From assembly GCA_026419785.1 (NCBI GenBank), contig JAODTK010000688.1, positions 248,001-312,000 on the forward strand: a stretch of DNA of 64,000 nucleotides, written 5' to 3'. The notes beneath the pieces were generated by a model that did not search any database, was not told the origin of the DNA, and saw only the letters and a program-made list of their open reading frames with translations. This document shows, in pieces, positions 14,345-26,900 of this stretch. The stretch is from Sclerodactyla briareus (taxonomy: Eukaryota > Echinodermata > Holothuroidea > Dendrochirotida > Sclerodactylidae). Both the position numbers and the translations under genes were made by a program. How positions within the stretch are numbered: the stretch's first letter is position 1; every line of letters starts with the position of its first letter.

Positions 14345-14760
14345 ACCAAAAACGTTTTAAAAAACATTTTTAACATGTTTAGCTAATTGTTTCGAAAACG
14401 TTTTTTGTGAGTCAGAAGGTTATGATAATGTTTTAGAACGTTTCACAAAACGTTTTGAAGAAACGTTTGACAACATTTCCAACAATTTCTGAAAGTGTTT
14501 TTTTAAAAGGTTTTGAATGGCAAAAGATTTGCGTCAAACCGGATTTAAGTTATTTTGTGTTGTCGGTAGTATTTTTTTCCTAGGTTTGCTTTAACTCTTA
14601 AATTTGAAGTAAATTGGAAATGTTTTTTTCTAGAATATTTCCCCCAAACATTTTGGAATGTGTGATGGAAACGTTCCGTAAGCTCCTGTTACTCAACATA
14701 ACACGTTTTCAAGACATAACAGGAAACATGTTTCGAAAACGTTTCGTGTCGCTGGCTGGG
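14345..14760. repeat. Field of degenerate AACGTTTT / AACATTTT motifs
   Basis: The segment is built from closely spaced AAACGTTTT, AACATTTTT, GAACGTTTC, AAACGTTTG and related words, many self-complementary around ACGT, with spacers of about 8-25 bases. Open frames crossing it are by-products of the motif. It directly follows a G/C-rich block at 14160-14340 that looks like the edge of a transposon. Confidence 0.6.
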
Positions 14761-17700
14761 CTCCGTCGGGAATTTTCCAGCGCTCGTTGTGAGCCCGATG
14801 GCTACGCTGACATAAACACCCCCGACGAGGGCCGATTGCCCTCGGCAGCATAAGTATTCCCAACCTTTTTAAACAAAAATTTCCCCCATATTGCAGCCTC
14901 AAATTTTCGGTGCGCTTCGCGCGCATGATATCTTTTTACTATTGCCGAGTTCCCCTCCCTCAGTTAAGATCAGCATATCCATCCTTCTCCTAATCTTCCA
15001 GCCAGCCGACTATACGATAGTGGCATTAATTAGATAGGATACATAAGCCTTATGGTCTCTTCGAAATGTCCCTGGGGGCAAAGAGATTATATGTTACAAC
15101 AACTTGTTGGGGAGAAGATCGTTCTTTCTTTTCTCTGCCGTCTCAACTGTTTTGCCATTTGTGTTAATGGTGTGCTCTCACGACGCAAATATCCGACCCT
15201 ATTCCCAAGAGCGCCTTATTGAGTGGGCTGCTCCTGAGAGTAAAACAGATCCCTCCACAATGTGTATTGTTTTTTTTTTTTCGTTTTCATTTATTGTTCT
15301 TTGAAAAAAAGTTCAAGAAATGAAAACATAAAAAAAATGCAGGTTCCTGACCTAGGGAAGGTGAGGCTCGTCGGGAACATGGACCCCCCCTCGTCGGGAA
15401 ACCGTGGGACCCCCGTCGGGGGGGGGGGTATCCTGGGCGCCACACTTGTTTCCCGATTGCAGGGTACGCTAGAATTTACACATCCCGCGAGGGCCTAGCT
15501 GTTTACTGTTTCCTGACAGTACAACTATTTCCTACCCGTCATGAACATTCCCTATATTTTACTGCTCCTTCCTATAGTGATGTTCATCAAAGGACAAACG
15601 CAAGTCTTGAAAACAACAGAGGTCATTTTCGTGGAGAATCGTTCTTCAGAGTTTGGTATTATGCTGATAACTCGGGGAGAATCCAAAGTGCGCAATAACG
15701 CATGACGGTACACACATGACAACCCGGGAAGTTTAGTTTAGTTTCCTTTAGTTTCGTTTATTTGACTAAGTCGCATATAGCAGGAGTTCTTGTTTGTCTT
15801 TCCTCTTTTCTCACCGAAGTAACCATCACACATACAACCCTAACAGCATCCTCTCCCAGAGCATAGACAAATGCTTTTCGAAGTGAAAATAATGTGTGAT
15901 TTCCATGAAAAACAAAGATTGTTTGCAGGCTTTTGCAAGTTGATAATTTATTACTGCCTGATGTTATGCTGTTCGCTCTGCGCATACCCATGCACAAACG
16001 TCAAAGAAGTCACAGTCCTGTAAACTTCTCCGTAACGGAAAGTCGTATAAACGTCGGGTCTGACTGACGCATTCCGTTTTTTTTTCTCCACTAATCTATA
16101 ATTAAGCCTCTATATAGGCCTAATCATCCTGCAGTTGTCCATTGGCCACAAGCAGCGTTCACTGTGTGCCCAGGCTGTAGTGACTTTTCGTTCATTTGCA
16201 TGCCCCCGTGTTCCGCGGTCACGCTGCGCCTAGCCTCGGTGTCATTTTCATTTGAGTCGTAGGTGTGGCGGCTGCGGGACATTCATACATATTCCACTAT
16301 TATTATTGGGCTTGTTACTACAAGACGCGAGTCACACTTGGTCTCAAACAAGTTGTAGGCTATCCTCTGCCGTCTTTCTGAACTGCAATCCTGATCAAAA
16401 TACTTCGATATACCGCGCAATTGTTCCGATCCCAGGCCCCGGCCGCCCCCTGCCGTTATTGTTATTGTGATAGCGCCCATGTTATTGTCCTGTTCTCGTC
16501 CTAGAATAAAAATCGAATCGACAGTGTTTGTGCTGGCGCGCGCATCTCGCAGTCATTTACATTGCGAATGATATTTCCTTGTTTCTGGGAAAAAACAGCG
16601 GATCGGACAACACGGTGAAAACCTCATCGTACCATCTTCAGCTTGTCAGGAAGCATCCGCTTTTGCACGTTTCTGGGAACGAGATATCAAGCTGTGACGA
16701 CCCTCTTGAGTTAAATTGAAGTGGTGGACGATTAAACTATGACCCGTTCCGCGGAAGTCCGTGTCTCCGGATTTCGGAAGAATGGTTAAAGCTCTACCTC
16801 CTGGGGGCCTCCAGTGTAAAGTCCACACAAACCGCGGCCGAATATGAAGCTCCCGGATTTCCGTAGAACCTAACGTTATTTACTTGTCTACCAAGTATGC
16901 CTTTTCCGAAGATAATCAAAGTCTCGAGTGGGCCTGGTCGTTCAGAAGTCCAAAGAGGAAACTTTCCCTTGTTAAAAAGCTCCCTGCAATAGTAGTATCC
17001 ATGCCTAGCCTAACTACAAACAATATAAACTGGTGTTACGACTGCAATGCCACATTTCTGAGAATATACGACCTCGCCTGCATGGTACTTGGAACTGGAA
17101 GGCAATCCTTGCCACTGCACTTGTGTTGTGTGTAATTTACGAAGATTCTGAGGGGAAATTTCACCAACCTTCATAGACCACACTCTCGGCTGTGTGACTC
17201 ACTTTGCCAATGATTTTTGTGACTACTTATATAGAAGATAGTGAAGATTTCTGGCTTTAAATCGAACTTAGTGCTTTTAGTTGCTGCCAGAGTGGGGAGT
17301 TCGTAGGACGAATTGAAATGTTGGTAAGATGGGAATGCTGTTTTGGTCTTCTGATCTGTTGTCCTTTATTCTCGTAGTGAACAGTCAACCGAATCCCGGT
17401 CACCATGATCACGTTGATATGATAGACCACCAAGAGTGACAGGCCAAATCAAAGAAGGTAATGTTTATTTATTCATTTATTTTTTATTCATTCCATTTTG
17501 ATTTAATCACCAAGTATGAACAATGTGAAAGGAAGTCCCTCAAACAGCAAACAAGGGAGACAACAATTTGGGAGACTCTTTGGAAAAAGTGATAGAAAGA
17601 AGATAAACCATACAATATTGTAACTGCGTTATTTATTTATTCTTCTTAATTATATCTCGCATCATAATATATGCGTGTGGATTAATCCATGAAGAATAGA

Positions 17701-18608
17701 GCAGTCAGTGTGCTGAGCTAGGATAAGGTCCTTCTTCTTCCGAACAATCTAACTAATGGTTTGAATTTAACTGTATGTATATATATATATACCATCTATG
17801 GAGTTCCAAACTTTTACAGTACGTTTTCTACGGCTCATCACACCAATTCTACAGCATATATACTGCATGTGACGAAAATCTTGTATCGTGACCATGCAAG
17901 TTGTTTTCATTTATTGGAATTTTCTGAATCGAATAGCCTACTGTAGGTATATAATATTCCATTCTGTGCTTGTAGCAGATGTGGCGACACTGACTATATT
18001 AAATCTGTAATTTTAACAAATTCAGTTTCCTTGCAAAGCAGGGTGGTGTGATCACGCAGACCAGTGCCGGACAGCCTTTTTTTCTTTCTGGCAGCATGTA
18101 GGTTAGTGGTTGCGTTGAAATCATACATCATGCCTGACCAGTATAAGGCATGGCAGCACCAGAATTGATGGAGGATGTGAAGAACATGCTTTGGAACAAA
18201 GTGTTTCAGTTTTTTAAAGGATCCCCACTATCTTGCAATTCTCTTGCTAACGTCTGAAATGTGGTCACACTGGTTACCTAATTCTCATCTTGCGAACCCC
18301 AAGAAACTTGGTACTATTCATTCGCTTGAGAGCTGAGTATCGTGAAGTTCAGATTAAAAGTAGATATATAGGCCTACTGGTGTCATTGGCAAAAAGGGTA
18401 AAATTTGCTTTGTCAGATATATCATGCATGACAAATATTGTTAACATAAATTATAAGTAACAATGGACCTAGGATAGATCCTTGTGAAACACCACAACAG
18501 GATCCACCCCAAGCCTCAGAACACATTCTTATAGGACATATCGGTCCATGATAGCTCTATCTCTAAAGGACGTTCTTCAAATGCCATAGTCTACTTTATA
18601 TAAATCTC

Positions 18609-18690
18609 TCTTCCTATCTGTCTATCTATCTATCCTATCTATCTATCTATCTGTCATCAATCTCTGTCTATGTCTGTCTGTCGGTCAATT
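18609..18690. repeat. (CTAT)n/(CTGT)n microsatellite
   Basis: CTAT repeats with CTGT and CCTAT interruptions, followed by unique sequence containing GTTGACCAAACTTGGGCG, a phrase of the dispersed repeat that usually follows CTGT tracts here. Confidence 0.85.
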
Positions 18691-19006
18691 CCTTTTGGCC
18701 TCCAACAGTCATTCTGTGATGGATGTTGACCAAACTTGGGCGCAATTTTTGATCAAACTCCATTGGACCAAGGTCAAGGTCATTAAAGGGGCAATAAAAG
18801 CCATTATAATGTGTAAATTTTCAAAATTTCACCTTAAAACTGTCATAGACGTTTCTTGGGTTCTCAGCCATCCAGGCCCCTCCAGAAGTTTCCTGAAAAT
18901 TGCCATACACAACACGCGGTGAAGCGAAATCCCACTCATTCCCAACAATTTGCAATTCAATGTACCATAACTTGAGATTTTGCACTAGTAGCAGATTTAT
19001 TTTGTT

Positions 19007-20110
19007 TTGATTCCTTGACGAAGTCAGAGGAATCATGCAGTCACGTTGTGTGTGTGTGGGTGGCGTGTGTGTTGTGTGTTGTGGTGTTTGTTGGTGTGGG
19101 GTGTGTGTGTGTTGTTGTGTTGTGTGTGCTTGACGCCCTAGCTTGGTACACGATAACTTATCCGGTCTGAGTAGGTCAGGCTCATTACTTTGGTATGTTG
19201 TCCCCATGATGAGTACATAACCCTATTTTTTTGGTTCGGTCATAGGTCATCTGAGGTCCACCAGAGGTCAAAGTCTGAAAACTTGTATTCACGATAAGTC
19301 CAGAATGGTTGGTCTGATCAAATTGCAATTAGGTGTATAGCCTTTCTTATGGGGAGTACAGGAACTTGTTGTTTTTGTTTCGGTGGGAGTGAATTTTGGT
19401 CGAAAATAGAAAATTTGTAACATTTGATATTTTGGCCATTTTGGCTTGTAAACACGATAACTCGACTACACCCGGATGATAAAGCTTCATACTTTGTATG
19501 TGTGGTTCCCATGATAGTTCAATAAACGACCTATTGTTTATTGGTCAGGTCAGAGGTCATTGAGGTCACCAGTGGTCAAAGTCTGGAAAACCTTTGTAAA
19601 CAGATAAGTCAAGAAGGTTGGCTCTGATCAAGTTGAAATCAGGTGTTAGCGTTTATGGGGGAGTACAGGAACCCTAGGGTTTCTGGTCTGCACAGGTTGG
19701 GGTGAATTTTGGTTCGAAAATAGAAAAAGTGTGAAAATGGATAATTTGGCCAATGCTGGATCCTGTTGTGAACCCGATAACTGGACCCCACCCGGTGATG
19801 AACTCATCACTTGGTATGTGTTGTTCCCCATGATGAATCATGAACCCTATTGTTTGGGGTCAGGTCAGAGAACGTCTGAGGTCACCAGAGGTCAAGTATG
19901 AAACCTTGTAAAACGATGAGTCCAGAACGGTTGGGTCTGATCAGGTTTGAAATTGGGTGTGTTCTTGCTTATGGGGAGTACATGAACCCTATTGTTTGGG
20001 GTCAGGTGGGAGGTCATCTCAGGTTTACCAGAGTTCAAAGTCTGAAAACCTTGAAATTTAGTGTGTAGCTTTCTTACCAGGAACGACCCTATTAGTTGGT
20101 TGGTTAAGAT
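19007..20110. repeat. Hairpin-headed tandem repeat, period about 310 bp, roughly 3.5 units
   Basis: It begins with a short hairpin (GATTCC at 19009 and its complement GGAATC at 19029), then a GT-rich tract, then units with the phrases GATAACT(C/G)GAC near 19455 and 19776, CCCATGATGA near 19203 and 19829, GGTCA(G)AG(G)TCAT and AGTCCAGAA(T/C)GGTTGG. The units differ by many one-base indels. Single, better-kept copies lie at 36890-37150 and 54937-55390. Function unknown; no coding content. Confidence 0.75.
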
Positions 20111-23100
20111 AGGAAACTTTGTACAGACGTTATGTGGCCCATAATCAGCGGTACTATCTCCCATTTTTCCGTGTGTCTGGCTATGGGTTGACAGAAAGAG
20201 TCAATGATTCACTGAGCCTTTTGGCTTTCGGTTAGATGGTATTCCCACTCATTTTCCGACAGACTCGCAACTAGAGCCTATTTAGTCAATGAATTTTAAA
20301 ACGGGCTGAGAGTGGACCAATTCCCATGGAATGGATGTAAGTACTTAAAAAAAAATCCCCTCTCAGATAAAGTTGAAAGTGATCTGCATTCCCCCACAAA
20401 GCCGGCAGATGTTCCGCCACGTTCCCTAAAAAAAATTATATTATTATGATAATTCCAAGGATAATTTTTTGACGATTAATCTTCAAGCTAAATAACGCAA
20501 CTAACCAAAAACTTTCTCTGTGGATGAACGTGGAATAGTGGAGCTCACTTTTTCCCCATATCGTAAAGTTTATAGATAAATGCAGGGAATGAAATGAGCA
20601 TTTGGGAATTTGTAACCAGGTGGGTGTGCACAGACTTGCGGCATGTGAGGGGTTGCATGAGCCTGCAAAGTCAGTTACTGTGGTGAAAGTCCAGAGGGAG
20701 CAAGTATGGTAAAATAATAATAATATATCTTGTCCTATATAGCACTTTTCACGTCGGGACATCTCAAAGCGCTTTCCCGATACCCCATCCCCACCCATGC
20801 TCTATACCATGAAGTCAATTATGTCATTCACAGGGGTGATGCAATATTTTATAGGACACAGCGTGGGGACGGATTTTGGGTAACTACATTTCTAAATTCC
20901 TGGAAATTTTCGAATTGTTGAACCCAAGGTTTGTCCATCTCATTGTTGGTAGATACATGGCACATGGGAGTATTTAGGCCTATTCCCGTTTGCTTCTTGT
21001 TGGATCTCTTCAATATTTATGATTCTATAAGCATTTCTTTGAATGCAATCTTAGAAACCGATGTCCGATTTTTGTTTCAATTTGTCCTAATTAATAGTAG
21101 GAAGTTGGGCCACGATGGCCTTGTCCAATGATAAAAGGTAGCCTATGTATCGCATCAATAATATCCCAAGGGTGTTTCACTTAGGTAGGTAGTCTACACA
21201 AATTCCAAGACTGGGTGATATTTGTACTTGGGAGATTTTATAAATTTTGACGCACTTTTAGAGCTTTCATTCAACCAAGTCATTAAGTGTGGAAGATTTG
21301 ACACGATACTAACCCTAACCTTGTTAACATGAGACTTTTGATAACTGGTCCACAATTGTTGGATAAAAACCTGCTTTGTTTGTTCAGCAGAGTTGAAGGA
21401 CAACTGTAACGCTGGATCACAGAGGTTATATCGTAGAGAATGAAAACTGGTCCAAACCCCATTTAATATGTTCCTATGTGGAGTTATTGGGCCTTCAAAG
21501 TTTGGTCCATTATCAGAGAAATTGGGGAGAATCCCAATTGTCAAATACCATGACGTACACATGGACACCGGTACGTTATGTCCAGTGTATTTCATTGTTT
21601 CCGTTTGTTGGATAAGTCAACATTTAGCTGAAGTTCTGTTGTCTTTCTCTCACAATAACCATTAACACCTACCAATTAAAACTACAGCCATCTTCTCCCA
21701 TAGACCTAAATTCTTTTCAGAGGGTGGAAAATAATGTGTGAAATTTCAAAGGATGGAAGATAATTTGCCTGCCGGGGCCGGTCGCTGTGCAAGTTACATC
21801 ATTTATTGTTGCATTGATGGGATGCTTCTCGATCTTGTGCGATACATCATGAAAACTTTCCAAAAGACTGTAACTCCATAATGGAAAGTCATACCACCTT
21901 GGGTTTGGAACTGATGACGTAATCCGGTTCTCTTCCAGCTAATATATTAGCCTCTTTGAAATTCACCCTGCAGTTGTGCTTCAAGGGTTATTTCTAATAT
22001 GAACAATATTCACTTGTGGTGAATATTTACAATTTTGCACATTGTAGTTTGTAAAACATAAACATGTAAGCAATAAGGTGGGATCAGCCAATCAGGCAAT
22101 GACTAGGGTCATCTGTGCCAGTACGAGGTTTTTCTAATCCTTTGGCTTTCTATTATTCTATTCCAATGACACACAGACAAATATCTCTAGTCCTACCCAG
22201 GTCGTTGTATCAGCCTGTCATCGGAGGGTCGTCTGGCATCTCGTTGTTTGACATGAAGGGGCCGGTCGAAGTCACGAATTCAATGACTGTCGGGGAGGAG
22301 AGGTCACAACTGAATACGTCCATGGGAGTGCTCCTATGGCCTCCTCTAACTATCATTGAGTATCCACACAATAAACTCAGAGTGACAGGGAATCAAAATA
22401 TAAGGGATCAGAGTCCAGGGGTTACTTAAAAAAGAGAGCCCCGCTCCATGGATCTGGCATGGGACCGGGGTTCTTTGGTAGATCGGGGCTTCAATCCACT
22501 TTCTAACTTCTGCATTCAGGATGACCACATCTGCTTCACATAGAAAATCAACCACACAGGCTATTAAACAGAGCTCACATGCATCACTACGTACACTGAA
22601 GTGTCATTCTGCCACAAAACATTGAAAAGTGCTTGCTGCATTTTATTGTCAGGCCTCCCTAATGTGACCGAATGAAGTTCCCCCAACCCAGTGGCTATTT
22701 GCCCCCCCCCCCCAAAAAAAAATTGGAATGGGGGGGAGGGGGGTTTAATAGGTGGCCAGGCATTATGGTTTCACCATGGGGTGGAGGAGAAACTAGTTTG
22801 CTGTGGTTAACCGTATCTGTTTAGCATAGGTGATGAGGGATGATAATATGAGGTATTGATGAAAAGCAATAACTCCGGGACCTTTGGATGTATGAAACAA
22901 TGTCACAAAGTCCGGAACTAACTTCAGCAGCCTTTCCCCTGTCACAATCTCTCTCTTACCCATCGGGGGGGGGGGGGGGAATATCCCGAAGGCAGGAGAT
23001 TAGGAGGGCGGGAGGTTAGGGTAGCATGCAGATTACAACACTAAGTCCACACAGGAGCTGACCCTAACACACTGGTTGCACTAACATGCTTATGTGTGTG

Positions 23101-23813
23101 TTAGGAATAAGCATTTCACACAGCAGCTTAGGTAAGGGGAGGGTCTCACCCAAGGACTGAGGTTGGGTGTTGGGGGGTGGCTGGGAGGCCATTGAATATT
23201 ATTAAATAATCCCAACCCATGCACCAGACTGACTCCACAAAGAAATGCGACACACATTATTTTCAACTAATAATGAGGCATAGATTGCTACTTGATGTCC
23301 CACCTTAATTCTCTTTGGCAACGTGAACACAGCATATGGATGACATCAAGCAGTATGGCCATGATGTCATTGTGCATGATCCTGATACTACACTTGCCTG
23401 TTCGGGTTCCTGTGGTCATGGAAACCTGAGACGTCATTGAATTTCATCATGAAAATCAGGCCTGAGAAGTTTTAATTCAGTGAAAAGTTATTGAGTCATG
23501 GAAAAGTCATGGAAATTTTTCATGAAGCAAGGTTGTTACATATACATGAAGTCATGGGAATTGATTGCCCAGAATCTACAGTGAGGATCTTGCTGGTGAC
23601 GCATGAGTGTTTTATGGTACTTCACATTTTGATTGTCCCTATGGGGAAGAATATTGAGCTTAGTTGTATTTTGTTAGTCAGCACATTGGTTCCTCCATGT
23701 GCTCATTGCCCACTAATTATGTATTGTCAATATTTGGATTGGGACTGGGTGTTGTCAAAATTGGCCTCTTATCGTGCGCTACTGTAAGCAAACTTTTTTC
23801 ATGTTTTTTTCAG

Positions 23814-23992
23814 ATTCCAGAGATTGATGTCCCCAGCCAGGAAGCAGCACTTGTTTTCTTGCCGGAACTCTGGCGTTTCTGGAAACTCTGGCGTTTCTGG
23901 ATGGACAGGTGCCCAGCCCATCATGGTCGAGATGCAACGACTGGAAACATTCATAGATCCTGACAAACCTCTTTACAAACCTGGTCAAACTG
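23814..23992 (+). CDS. CD109/A2M-like exon 1 in window: end of MG1 and start of MG2
   Basis: The acceptor is a T-rich tract ending in CAG at 23811-23813; the donor GTATGC starts at 23993. In the frame set by the 3' half the exon ends IMVEMQRLETFIDPDKPLYK followed by PGQT, the hallmark of the MG1/MG2 junction (family consensus FIQTDKPIYKPGQ). It ends in phase 1 (a lone G). The 5' half is uncertain. The same frame gives a poor sequence there, while the frame starting exactly at the acceptor reads PEIDVPSQEAALVFLP, which looks more like an MG1 strand. The switch falls near an 18-bp tandem duplication at about 23869-23905 that encodes NSGVSG twice. A frameshift there, or a wrong base count, is likely. 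Exons for the signal peptide and most of MG1 were not found upstream. Confidence 0.82.
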
Positions 23993-26900
23993 GTATGCTA
24001 GATGCTAATCTCCAAAATAATTCTTTTTTTGTGTGGGCCAATTTCATCACATTGAGTTGCATGTACCATCTGTGGGCATTTTCAGATGCTATTGAATGTG
24101 GAGACTCGTCTGAAAGAAGTTCAGGGAGAGAGAACCTTAGCATCACTTTATATATGTGTGTGTGTGACCCCGTGTCATGTAACATGTAGTTTGTAACTCA
24201 GGTCCTGTTAGGGAGAGCTCCTCCAAAACAATAAGACATATTTTTGGGGACACAAAAAGTAATTGAGAAATGGGGTCCATATCCGTCTATTTTATGTGAT
24301 CCTTTTCAAGCTTGTTTCCCCGCAAATTAGGGCACCGAGAGAAGCTATGTAGGTAATGCATACATAACTTGATGAAGCAATTGCGCGCGCAAATATGTTA
24401 AGTATAATAAGTGGTCTAATTGCAATTGTTGGTTCATTTTCAAGTTTGTCAGATTTTCATGAAACTTTGTGTGTATAGTTTAACTTAATCCCAAGAACAC
24501 AGGGATTCACTGGAGGTTTTCTATGTGTCTAATTGCAACAAACACCAAAACAAAAAATTCTCACTCATTCTTTATTAAAGTGCATCATATGCAACTATTC
24601 TTTGTTTCCACTGGATAAATGTTTTCCATGTGACCATAATCAGAATTGAAAATGAGCAACTTTACAATTAAACTTTTATATGAAAACTGGAGATTATTTA
24701 CTCTCAGCAATGCAATGCCTTTTAGTATGATAATCCCTCCCTCTTTTACACCTTGTTTCCACAGGGAATTCGGGTCCCTCACCCTAGACCAGAATCTGAG
24801 GACTGTGACATCACCGGTATGTGAAAAAACTTGATTGCTTTATTCATCTTCTGAACTTTTTCCTGCGGATTACAGTAACTCTGTGCACTTTCTGAAGAAG
24901 TACATCGCTGATTACTATCCAGCCCTTCCCCACCCCCTCTGCATCTAATGCGATACCTGTTTTCTGTGAGGTCCCCCATGTATGCACTTACATCAGAAAG
25001 GAACTACGTGCAAATAGGGAGTTGATCCATCCTTTACAGAATTGCAAACTTCAAATTTGTTCAGATCGTAAGTCTAAGAGCCTGCCTGCTGATAATCCAA
25101 TGAATGTATTGATTTGTCCTCAAGAGGTCCCCCTTTATTGAATCGGCAATTCTGCAGGTTCAATTTTTCTTCTCTTTATACCACCTGGTATTATGGGTGC
25201 TTAAAAAGAAAAACCAGAGGAAAGTGTCTGTTGAATGAAGTTTCATCGGGCCTTATTTCATGCCCTCCTTTCCAGCCTCGAAGCTACCCATACTATGGTA
25301 ATATAATGGGTTTGATTGATATAAAAAGTGCAATTGAAAATTTTGAAAATTTGCGGACTGATCACCATTTCCTCATACTAGAAAATGGTTTGTGAGTGCT
25401 TAATTTTTGCCATGACGTTCTCTTCTCATAGGTGAGGTATCGATCGATGGCACTGATTTTCAATATCATTGGTGCTTATTTTCTCACACTTTAAGATATA
25501 GGCCCACCTCGTGTATCATGTCTATTTAGGTTTTCAGCTCCATCTGTGATGTTTTATACACAGGTAAACTTGGTTTGCTGGTAACTTTAGCCTAATCATT
25601 TGACAGTCTGCTTGGCTTTTTTTCTGTTAGTGTTCCACACCTACAGAATACCATATTTAGAATGAATCTATTTCTATTTTTGGACCATGCACCCCACCCC
25701 GTGGCATTGACATTTTGCAGTAACAGAACAGTCCAGGTTTGTCCACCACCACCCCCTCCTCATTTTGCCAGACGTTTCTAGTTTTCTAGTTTTGTGTACT
25801 GCCAGATGTTCAATGGCATGGGGGTGGGGTGCATAGTCCAATATGGGGTAAGAAATTCATACTTCACCGGTTCACAAACCAGTGAAGTTTTGTTAAATAT
25901 GACATATTGTCCAAACACTTGTTCTTTTCTACCCAGCCATCTGAGCTGGAATGAAAGACAGAGATTATAATCTTATATGATCTTGTCATTCATTAATGAC
26001 GGTGGAACAAGATTTGGGTGGAACCCCCAGTGGTGTTCGTGTTGCCCAGTGGTTGGACGTTGAGGGAGAGCAGGGTCTGGTCAGTCTGGAGCTACCAATG
26101 ACCTCTGATCCCATGATGGGTGAATGGAAGATCAGAGTCGTGTGCCACGATGTGCCAACAGAGTCATCGTTCGTTGTGGATGAATATGGTAGGTGACATC
26201 TATTCAGGCGAGATGCGCTGTGACCGCTGAAATATTCGCCAGGGAGAATTAGTACTCCCCATTCATAAATATCACGTGACCTATGTATGTAGAATTAGCA
26301 TGTAAAAGTGAATTATAACCGGTTATTATTCTGGTACTAAACACCGGCTCCGACCAAATAACGATAAGGCTTAAGCACGCGACAGGCACTGCCTTGGTTT
26401 TACGCATCGGCTCACAAAGTCAAACGCGCGCAAGCAATTGCGTTGAGTTTTAGCCGTCGCAAACACGATATGCGATGTACAAGTGCACGCATGCGTGTAG
26501 CTTGCCCAGTTAATCGAACACTCCTCGAACGTTTCAATGCCAATTTTAAACATTAATCCCACACTTTTCGTATAAACAACGAGTAGAGTAACTGGGTATA
26601 TATGAATGGGAATTATAAACAGATACTTGTTTTCGAATTGACACCGGTTTGAGGTCATAATAGTCTGACCTCCTATTATGACGTCATCCTGGTTTTCCCT
26701 AAATCTCTAAATAATAGTAATCTCCTCCTGAGTACTTGTGAGTACACCTCCTGATTCAGCCCTCACTACATTGAATATGTCCATGCCAGCCAAGTCTTCT
26801 TACCCGTGGGCTAGGCTCTGTGCTGGGTATATTCAATTTTCGGTAAGGGCTGTGAATCCTCTTTGTCCTCTGGTTCTGGGCCACATGACAAAAAAGTAAA

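Larger units (their letters stand above)
14761..23813. other. No gene recognised upstream of the first visible exon
   Basis: I looked here for the signal-peptide and MG1 exons of the CD109/A2M-like gene and found none I could defend. Other contents are listed separately (microsatellite at 18.6 kb, array at 19.0-20.1 kb). About 21420-21670 matches 59070-59330 in order and sequence and is a dispersed repeat. The open frame at 22115-22429 has no recognisable family and no convincing splice pair. Poly-C and poly-G runs occur at 22703-22712 and 22967-22979. Confidence 0.45.

Noticed and set aside
22115-22429. 104-codon frame as the missing MG1 exon
   Set aside because: It lacks MG1 patterns and has no usable donor at the end.
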